The position numbers and the translations under genes were made by a program. A stretch of DNA of 64,000 bases, from contig CM060849.1 in NCBI GenBank assembly GCA_030737835.1, positions 27,524,311 through 27,588,310 on the forward strand, given 5' to 3'. The stretch comes from Acorus gramineus. Lineage: Eukaryota > Streptophyta > Magnoliopsida > Acorales > Acoraceae. Shown piece after piece: positions 45,830 to 57,706 of the stretch. Under the pieces are notes generated by a model. The model saw only the letters and a list, made by a program, of their open reading frames with translations, had not been told where the DNA came from and made no database searches. Position 1 is the stretch's first letter. Each line of letters begins with the position of its first letter.

Positions 45830-47147
45830 ATATTTTCCCTTTCAATTTAGCAAAACTCGATATTTGTTTTCTTTTGCCCATCTTTTCTCAGTTGGACTTT
45901 TTTTTCATACAAAAACCATCTGAAACAAAAGAACCCGTGCGACAATCATCCAGTTGTGGGTATGATTTTTTTATTTTTCATTCGATTGTTTTCTTATGTT
46001 GTTTTGATTAATTGCCTGGTTGGGTTTTGTTTTTCCGATCCTCGATTGTTCAAAGATGGTTTCTTTTTGATGTTGAGTTAAACTTTTTTATTTTTATTTT
46101 TTATTTTGAGGGTATGAAACTGTGATACTTGATTGGTTGTTTTGTCTTTGTTGTTCTCTGTAGTGGGTCTTCTACTCTTCATCCTTTTTTTTGGTGATGA
46201 AATTGGTTGCTTTTGGGGTTTTGTTTGCATTATTTAGAGTGAGTTGCGTATTTGAAAGGTGGTTCATTTGATCATCATTATTTGTTTGTGATCAATATGT
46301 TTTGGGTTTGGGGGGATGGCTTCATGGGGATAAATAGGTTTCGTGAGTTTAATATAAATGGAGGCTTTGTGATTTTTAATATGGATTTCAGGGTTTAAGT
46401 TGGTCAGATTTTAGTGGTTCGGTTAAATTTTTTTTATGATGTATAAACTAGAAGAATTATAGTTTCTACTTTACTCTGTTTTTTATGATTTTTAATATGG
46501 GATTTAGGGTTTTAAGTTGATGAAGATGAGTGCAGGCCCTGTTAGTTCAGTATGAGTTTTTTTTTTAAAAAAATTTAATTTGGTGGAATTCTTGGTTTTG
46601 CCTTTTTTTTTTTGTCGCTATACTTTCGATATAATTATATTGTAGATCATGGAGCCTAAAGTATTGTTTGGAAATGGTTTTAAAAAGTAGCTCTTCACTT
46701 AAGTTTCTTTTGAAATCAGATACCCTGATCATGAAAAGCTCCTTTTTCCCCATTGTTTTTATAACTCAATGCTGTTTTTGCTGGGGCCACTTGGGCGCAT
46801 TTGAAAACACGTTTTTGTTAAATATGATTCTTGTAAAAGCTGAATTATTTAAATGAGCATCCAAACGCTACATTAGGCAATGATGATCTTTTGTTCACCA
46901 GTTACACACCCTTAATTGCTAAAATTTTATAAAAGTAGCTCTTTCAAATTATTTGTCCTAATTTCTTCCTTTATGTATTATTTTCTTATCAGAATGATCA
47001 TTTATCATTTCGTTGATGATGATTTTTATATGTTGTATATCTTTTCTATTCGCAGTAGTTCTGTAATTTGAACTGATTTATTTATTATTAGTGTGCTTGT
47101 TTGTGTTCACTGTGAACGGTTGAAAACACAGCACTTCTCTTTACAAG
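45830..47147 (+). promoter_or_regulatory. Promoter, leader and probable 5' UTR intron of the gene at 47148
   Basis: 45850-45957 reads like a leader (AAAACCATCTGAAACAAAAG, then CATCCAGTTGTGG) ending in a donor GG|GTATGA. T-rich intron-like DNA with no exon follows up to a possible acceptor AACACAG at about 47132, shortly before the ATG at 47148. This is an inference from signals only. Confidence 0.35.
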
Positions 47148-50100
47148 ATGAAGGAAGGAGAGGATAAATCTAACAGTATCCTGTCAGTGTTTAGTATGGA
47201 TTTTACGACTAAAGGACTCTCTTGGGCGGAAAACCTATTTGAAAATATGAATCTGGAGGTAATCATACCAAACACCAGGGTCTTTCTTTTACATGTGTAG
47301 TATACTGATCATCAAGTTGAGATTTTAATTTTATCAGCAGTTAAATTTAGTCTGATCATGTTTCACTCTGTGTCGAACATTTCTACGTCAGATTTTAAAA
47401 ATCTTACTTTTTGGTTTCTTTTGTATTTTGTTTTATCTTCTCAAGGATCACATTTCTCAAACTTTATTTTCAGGTTTTAGGTCTCGATTCAATTCGGGAA
47501 CAGGTGTCCAAGGCCTATGACGAAATTGTTAATGACTTGCTCAATACATCTACTGTTGATAAACCAGTTACTGATTTATCCCTCAAGAACAAATCTCTTG
47601 ATGATGTATCCATGAAGTCAAAACTGGCCATTGCTCGGGATATCTTGAAGAAGGTGATACCAGAAGAATTGGAGAAAAGTATGCCCATTAAGTATGATTT
47701 GATTCCTGCATCATCTCCTGGTGTTTCTAAAGATGAGAAGCTTGAAAAATCTTGTAATATTTATGACAAGGGATCAATACCAACCGTAGCTGCAGTTTCT
47801 CAGCCTGGATCGCCTAATTTACTTGCAAATGTTGTTTCTCATGATGTATGTCACTCAAGAGCATGTGATGTATGTCAAAAGGAATCAATTTGTACTCCAG
47901 TTAGAGGCATCTTACATGATGGAAAATGTACGAAGCATGAAAATGGTGGAGATCTTGCGGATTCACTCTCGGAAATGTTGGATATGATGAATGCCATTCT
48001 TTCTAGTGGTGATGATCCTTCGTCTATGTCCATCAACCAGGAAATAGAGGAAAGTGAACCAACTTCTTCAGGCCATGGTATATCAGCAGGAGTATGCGGT
48101 ATGCCTTTTCAATTTATTTTTATTTTCACACTCTTCATAGATGGTCTTCAAACTTCTGTTTGTAATATTCATTATCTTTAATGGAGCCTTTGTAATGGAC
48201 ATTGGCGTAAGAGTATGTAGTGCTGCTTTTTCCTCTTCCTCTATCTCCTGACATCAACATGTTGAATGTTAATTAGTTTCCTCCAAATCAAGAGAGCATT
48301 TCGATCAAATGGGAACTTCTGGAAATGATCACTGCCAAGATGGTGAAACTACTACTCCCCCAGAAATTGGTAGGCATGCAAGCTTTCCATCTCTTTTCCC
48401 CCCTATTCTACTATTTGCATAATCTTTTAAAGATATAGTAATTAGTAACATCTATTGGTTTCCCTTTCCGTCTTTAGACTTCTATTGATAATATTATTCA
48501 AAATGATTGGCACTGAATTATAATTATATGTTTATACCAATATTCAATATCTGTCAGCGGAGTTATAAAAATGAACATTAATGCTAATTTTTTTTCCCTC
48601 TTCCCTTACTTCCTACTTTCCTTCCCTGACATCACAACATAAATTTCACATAGTTTCTTCCAAATCACGACAAATGGGATCTTCTGGGAATGATCATTGG
48701 CAAGATGGTGAACCGAATGCTCTGCCAGAAACTGGTATGTATACAAGCTTTTCACCTATTTTCCTCCCCTATTCTTTGCATGATCTTATATGTTATGATT
48801 TAGTAATTACTGATTTTTTTACACTATTCATGGTTTAGACTTGGAACTTATATAGATAATAATTTTCAAAACTATTGGCATTGCGCAATCAGTATATCTT
48901 CATACGATTTTTCAATCTGTAATGTAATGTTCTGGGGATTAACAGGTGCAAAGGAGTGAACTTGAATTCTGCCTTTCTTCTCTTCTTCCTCTTTTTTCCC
49001 CTGATACCATACTGTTGCATTTTAATTAGTTTCCTTCAAATCACTGGAGAAATGGGATCTTCTGGAAATGTGCATTGGCAAGAAAGTGAACATAACATGC
49101 CTGTAGAAATCAAAATGTATGTAACATGAAACAAACACTTTTAGTTTTTCCTTCTTTTCCCTAATTTACTAGTGCCCAATTTTCTGTTTTTGAGATGTAG
49201 CAACTTATTTTGTCTTCACATGAGAACTTTTGCTTTAGAAGTTTTTTTTTTAATTGCAAAATTAGTAATTTGGTACCTAGTGTTTCTGCACAGTTACTTT
49301 ATGTAGTTAGTGGAGCTGCATATTCGAGTCTTGATTACCTCGGATGGAGATGGAGTTTGACAGCTCCACATGTCTATATGAGTTAAAAAGTTTTGTCTGT
49401 GCTATTTTATAAGGCATCTGTATGTTAATGGATCAACCCTTGATCCTACCCTTCTATATTCTACTCTTCTTATGGCATTCATTGTATAGACATCTTGCTT
49501 CCAAATCAAATTATTCATTCAACTGTTGGTGCCAATTAATCGAAAGAGGGGGAATAGTTGGTATCATGCTATGAGGTAGATTGTTCCACCAGAAAGAATT
49601 GGGGACATTTGCAGGAATACCCTCGTTAAATCCCTATTTTGGCATTATACCCCCCCCCCCCTAAAAAGCTAATTGCATCTATATCCCTGGAAAATTCATT
49701 CGATTGCACCTATGCCCTTCCATCTGTCTTCGGTAACCACGGTTATCAACCTAACCAAGCCCCATGAAATCTCCGTTTTACTCCTGACTAAACTTAGGGA
49801 AAATTGCATTTACACTCTTATTAAATCACTATTTTGGCGTTATACCCCTCTTAAAAAGATTCTATAACCCTAGGAAATTCATTCATATTGCATCTAATAC
49901 CCTTCTATCTGTCTAATTTAAATTTGGCCTTTTTTGGCTTGTTTGAGGCATGATATTGAGTTTAGAGTAACGTGTGAATGTTTTTGGAATTTGTCAATGT
50001 GGATAATGTTCGGGTTTTTTGAAGTTTTTAGGTGTTAAATTTGGTATCAGAATTTGAGTAATGATATTTGTTTAGTTATGTTGTATATATTAAAACCAGT

Positions 50101-53100
50101 GAGGAACAATCCACTAAAGGCTCAAGGTACAAATTTCACATATCGCTCTGACTTTACTTATCTATGTGTGTGTACCAATGAAGAACAATGTATGTTTTCT
50201 GAATCTATAAATATCTTGTGTATCTGTGTTGATTACTACTACAGAGTTGATTTGTGGTTTGTAATATGTGTATATGTGTTTTGTTTTTATATTATCTACT
50301 ACAAGTATATGTTAATTTATATATAGAGAGGTTGTTGAGTTCAGATTTTCAGATTATAATATTATAACAGGTGTATTAAATAAATGCAAATTTTTCATGA
50401 TGCAATACAAATGGATTTTTCAGGGATATAGATACAATTATCTTTTTAAGGGGGGTATAACGCCAAAATAGTGATTTAACAGGGTTATAAATGCAAATTT
50501 CTCATAAGGGTATTTTGGTTATTTCAGGCCACACTTAACTTGGTTAGTAGAATATTCGCAACATATTCCAATGCCATCTGACGGAACAAAACCTTAGGGG
50601 CGTAGATGTAATACGAATGAATTTTTAGATGCAATTAGCTTTTTAAGGGGGGTATAAAGTCAAAATAGGAATTTAACAAGGGTATAGTTGCAAATGTCCC
50701 AAAGAATTACTAGCATGGGCAATTTACACAAATGAAGTGTTGCCTAGCTTATATGTAAGCATAGATTTTTAAGTTGCACAATATATATTTAACATGAATT
50801 GATCTCTGCCAGCGTTTTCATGGTTGGCCCCTCACTCACATATTTACCTACTCTCCTTTCAATACATATGTAAAAAAAAGTTTGATTTAGCACTAATCAA
50901 ACTTCAGGTGCAAAGAGTCACAAACAAAAGCAATTGTAGACCATGATGGATTATAGTTGGTTCCATTAAGCCTACCCGACTGGGTGGGATAGTGTCATTG
51001 ATCATGGTTGTGATGGTTATGGCACAACTTATGACTTGTGAGCTTCAGTTGTTAGTAGATTACATGAAAGCCCAGAAAAAGGAGCCTACAAATCTCCTGT
51101 AGGCGCTTAACATTATGACTATTTCGACTGTCTGCAGATATATTTTTCCTCAGTTTTTATCTCTTTGAAGTGCCAAAATGCATGACCTTGGCCACTGTTA
51201 CCAAGGTGAACAAATAGGTTTACTAAATAACCAATTATCTTCTGATCTTTTTTTTTTTTTGGGGGGGGGGGCTTCATTATTTGATGGTTAAGGAAGGCGC
51301 ACCGACCCACGTGCTGCTGTTGGTCAAACTAACTGAGTACCAATAGCTATTTACAGCATGTATTAGAGAGGGCAAGCCAATTTTTCTACACTGTGCCCAG
51401 GAGTCTGGATAGAGATGAATAGAACAAATCTTCAGGAAGAAGATTCTGTGGTGGACGACCAGTAACACAGTTGGAAAATGTAGGGACAGTCCCACGCGCA
51501 TCCTCATCCTCACATGCTTTGATTTTATTTAAAGATTTATACTTACATGTAGTGAAGGATATTTCATGAAAACGAGGTATAGTCCAAAGATTTCTATGAA
51601 CCACTTATTGAAAAAGTGAAAAATATACTTTGTTTAATGAGGTATATACCTCATTGGACATATATGATGAGACTGCATGGGGGGCTGTAAACGTGGCTGT
51701 GTGTAACGGCATCCCTATGCAATTTATTAGATGATAGATGGACTAGTGTAAAAGGGTCCTTTTTTCTGCCCCTTAATTATTGTTGTGCATTCCTAGGGAA
51801 CTTTCTTAGGTATTCTTGTTTTGGGTACTTGGTAGAGCTGAGTCTATTTTGCTTTCTCTAGCATCTAGATTTTATTTCCTCTCCGTATTGGCATCACTTT
51901 TTCCCCATCAACAGGATGCAGTGAAACCTCTAACCTTCTCTCTTTGACTCAGTAGAGATTAGAAGCTCCCACCCCAATATTGAAATATTGGTCATGTGAA
52001 GTAACCAAACTGAGTATCTGTGCATCTGTCATTTTAAAGACTGTTGCTGTTTGATGTCTGTTAGATCTCTTACACTAAATAATGGATTGGTTACTGTCCT
52101 GTTTGGGTTGGATGCATAATTGTAAAAAGCAAATGATATATAGATATATTGATCCAGGGTCGGTAAATCAGGAAAGTCGGATCATTTATTGGACTGCTGG
52201 GTATTGCGAAAATATCACCACGATATCGACGATATGTCGAATAAAAAATTGCTGTATTGTCAATATTGATACATTGCTACCACTGGTGGAGCCACGTGAG
52301 CTGCCCCCATTCAGTTTTGTGAAAAAAATACATATATCACATGTATGTATGTTTTTTAAATTAATTATCATGTATTCTAATTGGATAATGTTACATCCAG
52401 TCCATTTTCTAGACCTAAATCTAGTCCACAAGTGTTTTGAATTTTTTAAAAATAGCATACATCATCTAATGAGGTACGTATTTTTATAAAAAAATTAAGG
52501 TATATACTTTAATGAATTGCATAGATGCATTTATAGAAAATGTGAAATTTTTTTGTTGACACATGTACCTTGCTAAAGTGAGTGTATGCTTTGATGATTT
52601 TCTGTCGATGCATATGGAACTGGAATTGGGATAGTTAGAATAAAAATTGTGTGTAACAGCACTCACTGTCATTTGGTAGGATATTATTAAATTTTAATTA
52701 GTTATGATATGCGTATGTATCTGGTAGTTTGATTACGAATTAAATTATTTATATTTATATATATAACCGTAGTACATTATTATTTCATTTTGGAAATTGT
52801 TATACTTAAAAAAAAAAAAAAAAGTAAACATTATCTAATGAGGTATATGCTTTGATGAAAAGTGTATATTGCTCCACTTCGAGTTGAACCTACTTTTAGT
52901 AAGTGAGAAAAAATTTAACGAGTTATATATCTCGTCTAAAAATGTATATATATATATACTTAACTGGATAGCTAACGAGGTATAGACTACATTTGAGACA
53001 GTAAAAAAGACCGTAGGTAACAACGCCCTTTTCATTTTTCATTCTTGTAACTTTTGATTTGTCCATTGATAAATATTTGGGTATAAAATAGTATTGTCTA

Positions 53101-54824
53101 TCTATGTGGTTAGCTTTCTCTTTTTTTTCTATGTTATTGAATTGCAAATGAAAATTAAAACATATATTATTTTTTTCTTATTTTTCTAAATAGATTTAAA
53201 AGAGACGATTAAACATCATATTTCTTAACCTTGTAAATACATATTTTAAAATTTCTTGTATGTCAATTTAAAAATAATACTTTGAAAATATGTATAATTT
53301 GATTAATTAAAAATTTGATTAATAATACTTTGCTTAATTAAAAAATTTAAGTTATCTAAGTTTGCCTCCACTGGGCATAATTTCTAACTCCGCCACTGAT
53401 TGCTACCTAGTTTTGATTTTTCAAATGGGGCAGGATAGTAACTTGCCCAAGGACTGAAAATCGAGCTGTTAGGTTGGCATATTTTCAAAGTCACCCCACC
53501 ACCCCCCCCCCCCCCCCAAAAAAAAAGAATGAAGAAAAGAACCCCCCTAATTTCTAAAACCTATTTAAACCCCCACTCTCATTTACATATTTCTCCATCT
53601 TTGTTAATCGTTTTGGACATTTCTTTCATATTTTTAATTTTTTTTTCATTTTCTGTCATCTTTTTTTTTTTAAATCAGTATTTCAATCTATAAATTGATA
53701 TATCGATTGGGGACCCTATTGATATACGATTCTATCAATATCTAAAACATTGGTTGGATTTTTTTATTTTTTTTTAAATTAAACCTGACATTATGTTTTA
53801 AAGGATACTCTGTTTTTTTTTTTCTTCTTTCTTTTAACTACTTTGATAATACTTTTTTCTTCTACTTGCCATCTTCAGAAACTGCAAAAGATGATTATCT
53901 TGGATCTGAACCCTTGCTGCATCCAGGTAAAACATGTCTTGTTATTTCCTTTCTAGTAAGCTATCTCAGCATAGGAATGGTGATTGACTCTGGTTTTTCT
54001 CGGAAAATAGAGGACCATGATTTAGTTGATCCAAATACAGAACAATTCTTGGAAGAATTTGAAGCTGTGAAGATTGTGGAATACGAACCCGGTGCAGAGG
54101 ATGGCAAAAGCAAGTCGACTATTCATATAAACAAGAAATCGTCTTACAAGGTAACTTTCATATTATTTTTGCTTGGATATGTCACTTTGGATAACTCGTA
54201 CACATCTATATCTAGCCAAGGTAAACCAACGCAATGCATGATGTCTGCATTGATGGCGGGGGTTTAAACACATCCTTTTCACCAAGGAAAGTGTTACACT
54301 TGTCATTCCTGCAATCACTTTTGCATACCGAACATCATACTTATATAATGAACTAGAACTCCAATGAAATAAGTGCATTTTTTTTTTTTTTCTTAATAGA
54401 GGAGATAGTGACATAGTGGAGTATATACTCTATGATAGTGACATAGTGGAGTATATACTCTATGCTAGATTTCATATACTACGTTTGATGACGTGATCCT
54501 GCAGAAATGACCGCAAACGTGTCTTGAGTGTATCAAGTACAGTTGGCACAGCATCACCGTGCATGCTTCCTATTCAATTGTGTTTGAAATTTGTGTACAA
54601 CTTCACTAGGGCATTTATATAATGCATCACATCCTTTTCTTTTACAGAAAAAAATCAAGGATGCCTTTAAAATGGGTTTCAGGACAAAGAGACAAGTCGT
54701 GAAGGTTATGAATCAGGATAACAATGTTGATGTGGAAGCCACAGCATCGACTTGGGTTCACTGTGAACCCAATAACTTGCTGAAGTCCAGCTTCTTTGAA
54801 GAATCTGAATGGGAGGTTCTGTAG
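47148..54824 (+). CDS. Uncharacterised plant protein, seven exons
   Basis: Exons: 47148-47258, 47474-48098, 48277-48369, 48654-48734, 53879-53926, 54011-54150 and 54648-54824. All are GT-AG and keep one frame for 424 residues. The product is hydrophilic and acidic, with no membrane segment. N-terminal part: MKEGEDKSNSILSVFSMDF, then VLGLDSIREQVSKAYDEIVND. The middle has three CxxxC/CxxC-type cysteines (HSRACDVCQKESIC). The C-terminus is FLEEFEAVKIVEYEPG.., a basic stretch and the tail ESEWEVL. I recognise the style of a conserved plant family of unknown function but cannot name it. Exons 3 and 4 are tandem duplicates (SSKSR..MG.SGNDH.QDGE), with a third, frame-broken copy at 49030. Exons 3-5 are all phase 1-1 and so can be skipped without loss of frame. 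Intron 5 (84 bp) has no stop and is a multiple of three; retaining it gives 452 residues. Intron 4 is 5144 bp and transposon-filled. Confidence 0.85.
48180..49200 (+). repeat. Tandem triplication of a 377-bp exon-plus-intron unit
   Basis: Three copies of one exon start at 48277, 48654 and 49030, that is 377 and 376 bp apart. The flanking introns are also similar: a CT-rich TTCCCTT..CCTGA(C/T)A stretch before each exon, and GTAGGCATGCAAGCTTT / GTATGTATACAAGCTTT after the first two, so whole exon-intron units were copied. Copies 1 and 2 stay in frame (93 and 81 bp, phase 1-1); copy 3 does not. Confidence 0.85.
49030..49112 (+). pseudogene. Third, frame-broken copy of the duplicated exon
   Basis: The acceptor TTAATTAG and the sequence TTTCCTTCAAATCA match the two upstream exons. 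CTGGAGAAATGGG replaces CGACAAATGGG, adding two bases. In the transcript frame this leads to TAG at about 49102; in the shifted frame the ancestral peptide (MGSSGNVHWQESE) is still readable. The donor equivalent is altered (ATCAAAATGTATG). Inclusion would truncate the protein, so it is probably skipped. Confidence 0.75.
49593..50708. mobile_element. 1.1-kb Mutator-like element in intron 4, 8-bp TSD
   Basis: The element (49601-50700) has ends GGGGACATTTGCAGG and GTTGCAAATGTCCC, which continue as inverted repeats of about 100 bp (CTATTTTGGCATTATACCCC versus GGGGTATAAAGTCAAAATAG). The flanks repeat AAAGAATT exactly (49593-49600, 50701-50708). A second, inner pair of the same inverted repeats lies at about 49795-49915 and 50385-50515, so the element is either two nested copies or has doubled arms. 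It carries no transposase. Long terminal repeats favour Mutator-like origin; an 8-bp duplication leaves hAT possible. Confidence 0.8.
51535..51725. repeat. Dispersed AATGAGGTATA repeat, copy 1
   Basis: AACGAGGTATAG, TTTAATGAGGTATATACC and GTGTGTAACGGCATCC blocks recur in 52385-52680, 52835-53030 and 63517-63775 in the same order. All copies are non-coding. Confidence 0.45.
52385..52680. repeat. Dispersed AATGAGGTATA repeat, copy 2
   Basis: Starts ATAATGTTACATCCAGTCC and contains CATCTAATGAGGTACG, TTTAATGAATTGCATAGATG and TGTGTAACAGC. It is clearly related to 63517-63775, which starts ATAATATTACGTCTAGCC. Confidence 0.55.
52835..53030. repeat. Dispersed AATGAGGTATA repeat, copy 3
   Basis: Carries ATCTAATGAGGTATATGC, TAACGAGGTATAGACTAC and GTAACAACGCCC in family order. 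The left end abuts an A-run at 52808-52823. Confidence 0.45.
54405..54464 (+). repeat. Perfect 30-bp direct duplication
   Basis: The 30-bp unit starting ATAGTGACATAGTGGAG occurs twice without a gap (54405-54434, 54435-54464), inside the last intron of the uncharacterised gene. Each unit contains the self-complementary GAGTATATACTC. Confidence 0.9.
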
Positions 54825-57706
54825 ATTAACCATTAGAGCTTCCTGTAAATAAACTTTACTCCCCCGTCTTCGCCACTGTAGATATAGTTGATGGATCTTG
54901 TCTTTCACCATTGCCACAAAGAAGAGATAGATGTGTTTCTTTAAATAGTTTGAGTTTCTTGAATTCTCTGATAAGTGCTTCAGAATCTAATCTAAGTTCA
55001 ATATATCAGTTTCTCAATGTAAAAAACACAATGAGGGGGAGAAAAGCATGGGACACCAAAAATACTTCTCTCCTTTGCGTGTGAGGTATGGTCATGATTT
55101 ACATGAACTTCTAGTACAGTAGATGAATAATTATGAGGTCATGCATTGTAATTACACATGCTATGCTCTGTAGAGGTTCTTATTCTGGTTTTCATCTGGA
55201 AAAATGAGCCCTGAACATTGGATCAAGAAACGTAGTAGTTTCTAAATGCTGGTTTGTGGAAAGTATTCACTTTGGCTTATTGGGGAATGGACTTTTGATG
55301 ATGTATATATTAATGATAACGAGGAGTTGATCTTTTTTTATTTTATTTTATTTCATTGGCAGTAGTGTTCTGGTAACTGAACTGACCCGGCACCTTGTTT
55401 TGAGCCAGGGCATTAGGTAATTCATTTATGTAGTCCTAAGATCGAAAATATACTAGGTTAGACTAGTATATATTAGGTTCACAAATTGTAGAAAGACATG
55501 CATTTCATTGATTTGGTACATATTTTAGGAAGGTATCTGTTTTATTGGATAGATGTATAACCTAACTTTCGTTTAGTTGGTGACATAAGTAATTGAAGGA
55601 TAAATAATTATTTCAATATAGGTAAATAATAAATCATTTTTTGTTTTGTGGTGTTTTTAGTTTTTATCATTGAAAAATGTAATAATAAATGTTTCGTTGG
55701 TTGGTTGATAATGAATAAAATGTGAATAATGATTTATAAAATGTGAAAAATTGATTTAAGTTGTGGATCCCTTGATTTAATAGAGGTGATGTTATTTGAT
55801 TTGACATGTGAGTCTTTTTTATACTTTTTTATACTAGTGGAATAGATTGAGTGGAATAACACAATTTTAAGGGGGATCTGGAATACCATCCCAGTTTATC
55901 CTAATCTATTTTAGTATTGTTATATCTCATTTCTTTTAAGCAAACTGTTTTTTGGTCTTATTTTCCTTTAATCCTTCCCAATTCTCCCATTCACACATTG
56001 TTTAACACTTTGATAGAGGATTTTGGTCGATGTATGAAGTTTTTTTGTTACAATTCCTTTCTATGATTTTGTTGTATTTCCTAAAAATAAGTACATTTAA
56101 TTTATTATAGTATATAATTCACAAATTCATGTTATGTACCTTTGAAAAACTCAAACCACTTGTGAGTCTCCCAAAACTTATTTGGATGACATGGCGTTTG
56201 ATTGGTTGGTGTTTTAGCATGCAATGTCGATATTTTAGTGCAAAAAAGAATTTTTTTTTTTTTATAACTATAAATGGTTCTCCGCAATTTTTGTAGAATT
56301 AATTGGGGAATAATTGTTTCCAAACTCCAGTAAGGTAAAAAAAAAAAAATCTTATTCAATAAAAAAAACCCATACAAATTAAAGAAAATTCAGTGAAGCA
56401 TAATAATATTACATCAAAATATTTAAGCTGCTCTTCATATTTAGAGTGTAATTAATTCCTAATGTCCAAAAATCTAGTCTAGAAAGATGATTTATTTACT
56501 TATCCTGATTTTGAACATCTCTAGAGCTTGAATGTGATGGATCTGTTACTTTCTGACTTTCTTTGACTATTTTTGGAATACTTCAGTCAGAGTAACGTTT
56601 AAGCTTAATTTAATTATCATCCAACGTCTTCAAAAAACTTTGATCCTATATAAACTATAAAGCATCTTCATCTATCCTCTGTTATTTATTTATTATGCAT
56701 AATATTCTGAACTAAACATCCGAAAAACAATTATTTATTGAGTGTTTCAACCACCACATCTCATTTAATCTAGCACATGTAATTATAACCTCCCACTTGG
56801 TCTGGACTGGCAGCCAAGTCCAACTGAAACAACCCATGTTTTTTGAGGCAACTGAAACAACCCATGTTGTGCATAGTAATTGATGCTGATGAAAGTCTCA
56901 CTAGTACTTGATCTAATTATTTTATTGTGTTAGACATTTATTAACTGATCCACAATTTTCTTCTACCTGTTTTTTTGATGTGATCCATTTGAATGCAAAG
57001 TTAGCTATTCGAAATGATAGAAATGCAAGTGGGATTTGAATGGAAGACCTCTAGTTATACGTACGTGTTCTTAACCGCAAACAATGGGTTGAACTTGAAC
57101 CCCATCGGAACGCCCTTTGTAAATGCCAGACACAACCCTGTAATGTTAACATTCTTTTATTATTTTTAAAACAGTATATTTAATCTAATCAGTTATATAT
57201 TTGATAAAGGATGAAGTCTATATTACAATAAATTTTATAAATTTATTTATAAACAACTTTCCTGATTAAATTTTTTCCTTTAGAAATGACAAAACTCTGG
57301 ACGGAAGATCTCTCGGTGAAGCATGGGTACATTGAAATTTTTTTATATGCCTCTTGCTTAGGCTATCCCTATCCTAAATTCTTCTAATTTTATTTTGTAT
57401 GTCATTGATATTTTGATTATCCCTAAATTCTTGAATACCTTGAATTTAAGAGAGAGAGAAACACACACACATCTAATTGTGAGAATATTTACTTCCAACC
57501 ACATGGACTTCAATATATTTCTCTTTTAGCTGTACTTCCACAACCCCCCTCCACCCCCAAAACCAAAAAAAATCATATATCAAAAGAAAGACATGCATGT
57601 TACACTTTTGAGTGCTACACTTAATCCCAAATGCGCACAAATCTTGTTAAAAAATAAAACCCAAACAATTGAAGCAATGGAAGATTAATGTTAAGGAATC
57701 CCAAAA
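54825..57706. other. Intergenic region between two convergent genes
   Basis: The 3' side of the uncharacterised gene (+) and of the TBL gene (-) meet here. A MITE relative lies at 55600-55930. The remainder is AT-rich with an (AC)n tract near 57463-57470 and C-rich stretches at 57543-57557. No gene is supported; the 81-codon minus-strand frame at 56132-56377 has no recognisable content. Confidence 0.5.
55600..55930. mobile_element. MITE, further copy of the 1814-2262 family
   Basis: GAATAAAATGTGAATAATG, GATTTATAAAATGTGAAAAA and TTTGACATGTGAGTC follow in the same order as in the reference copy. The ends are eroded. Confidence 0.5.

Noticed and set aside
53927..53956. 30-bp intron ending at TTTCTAG
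   Set aside because: Too short for a plant spliceosomal intron; the 84-bp alternative or retention is more likely.
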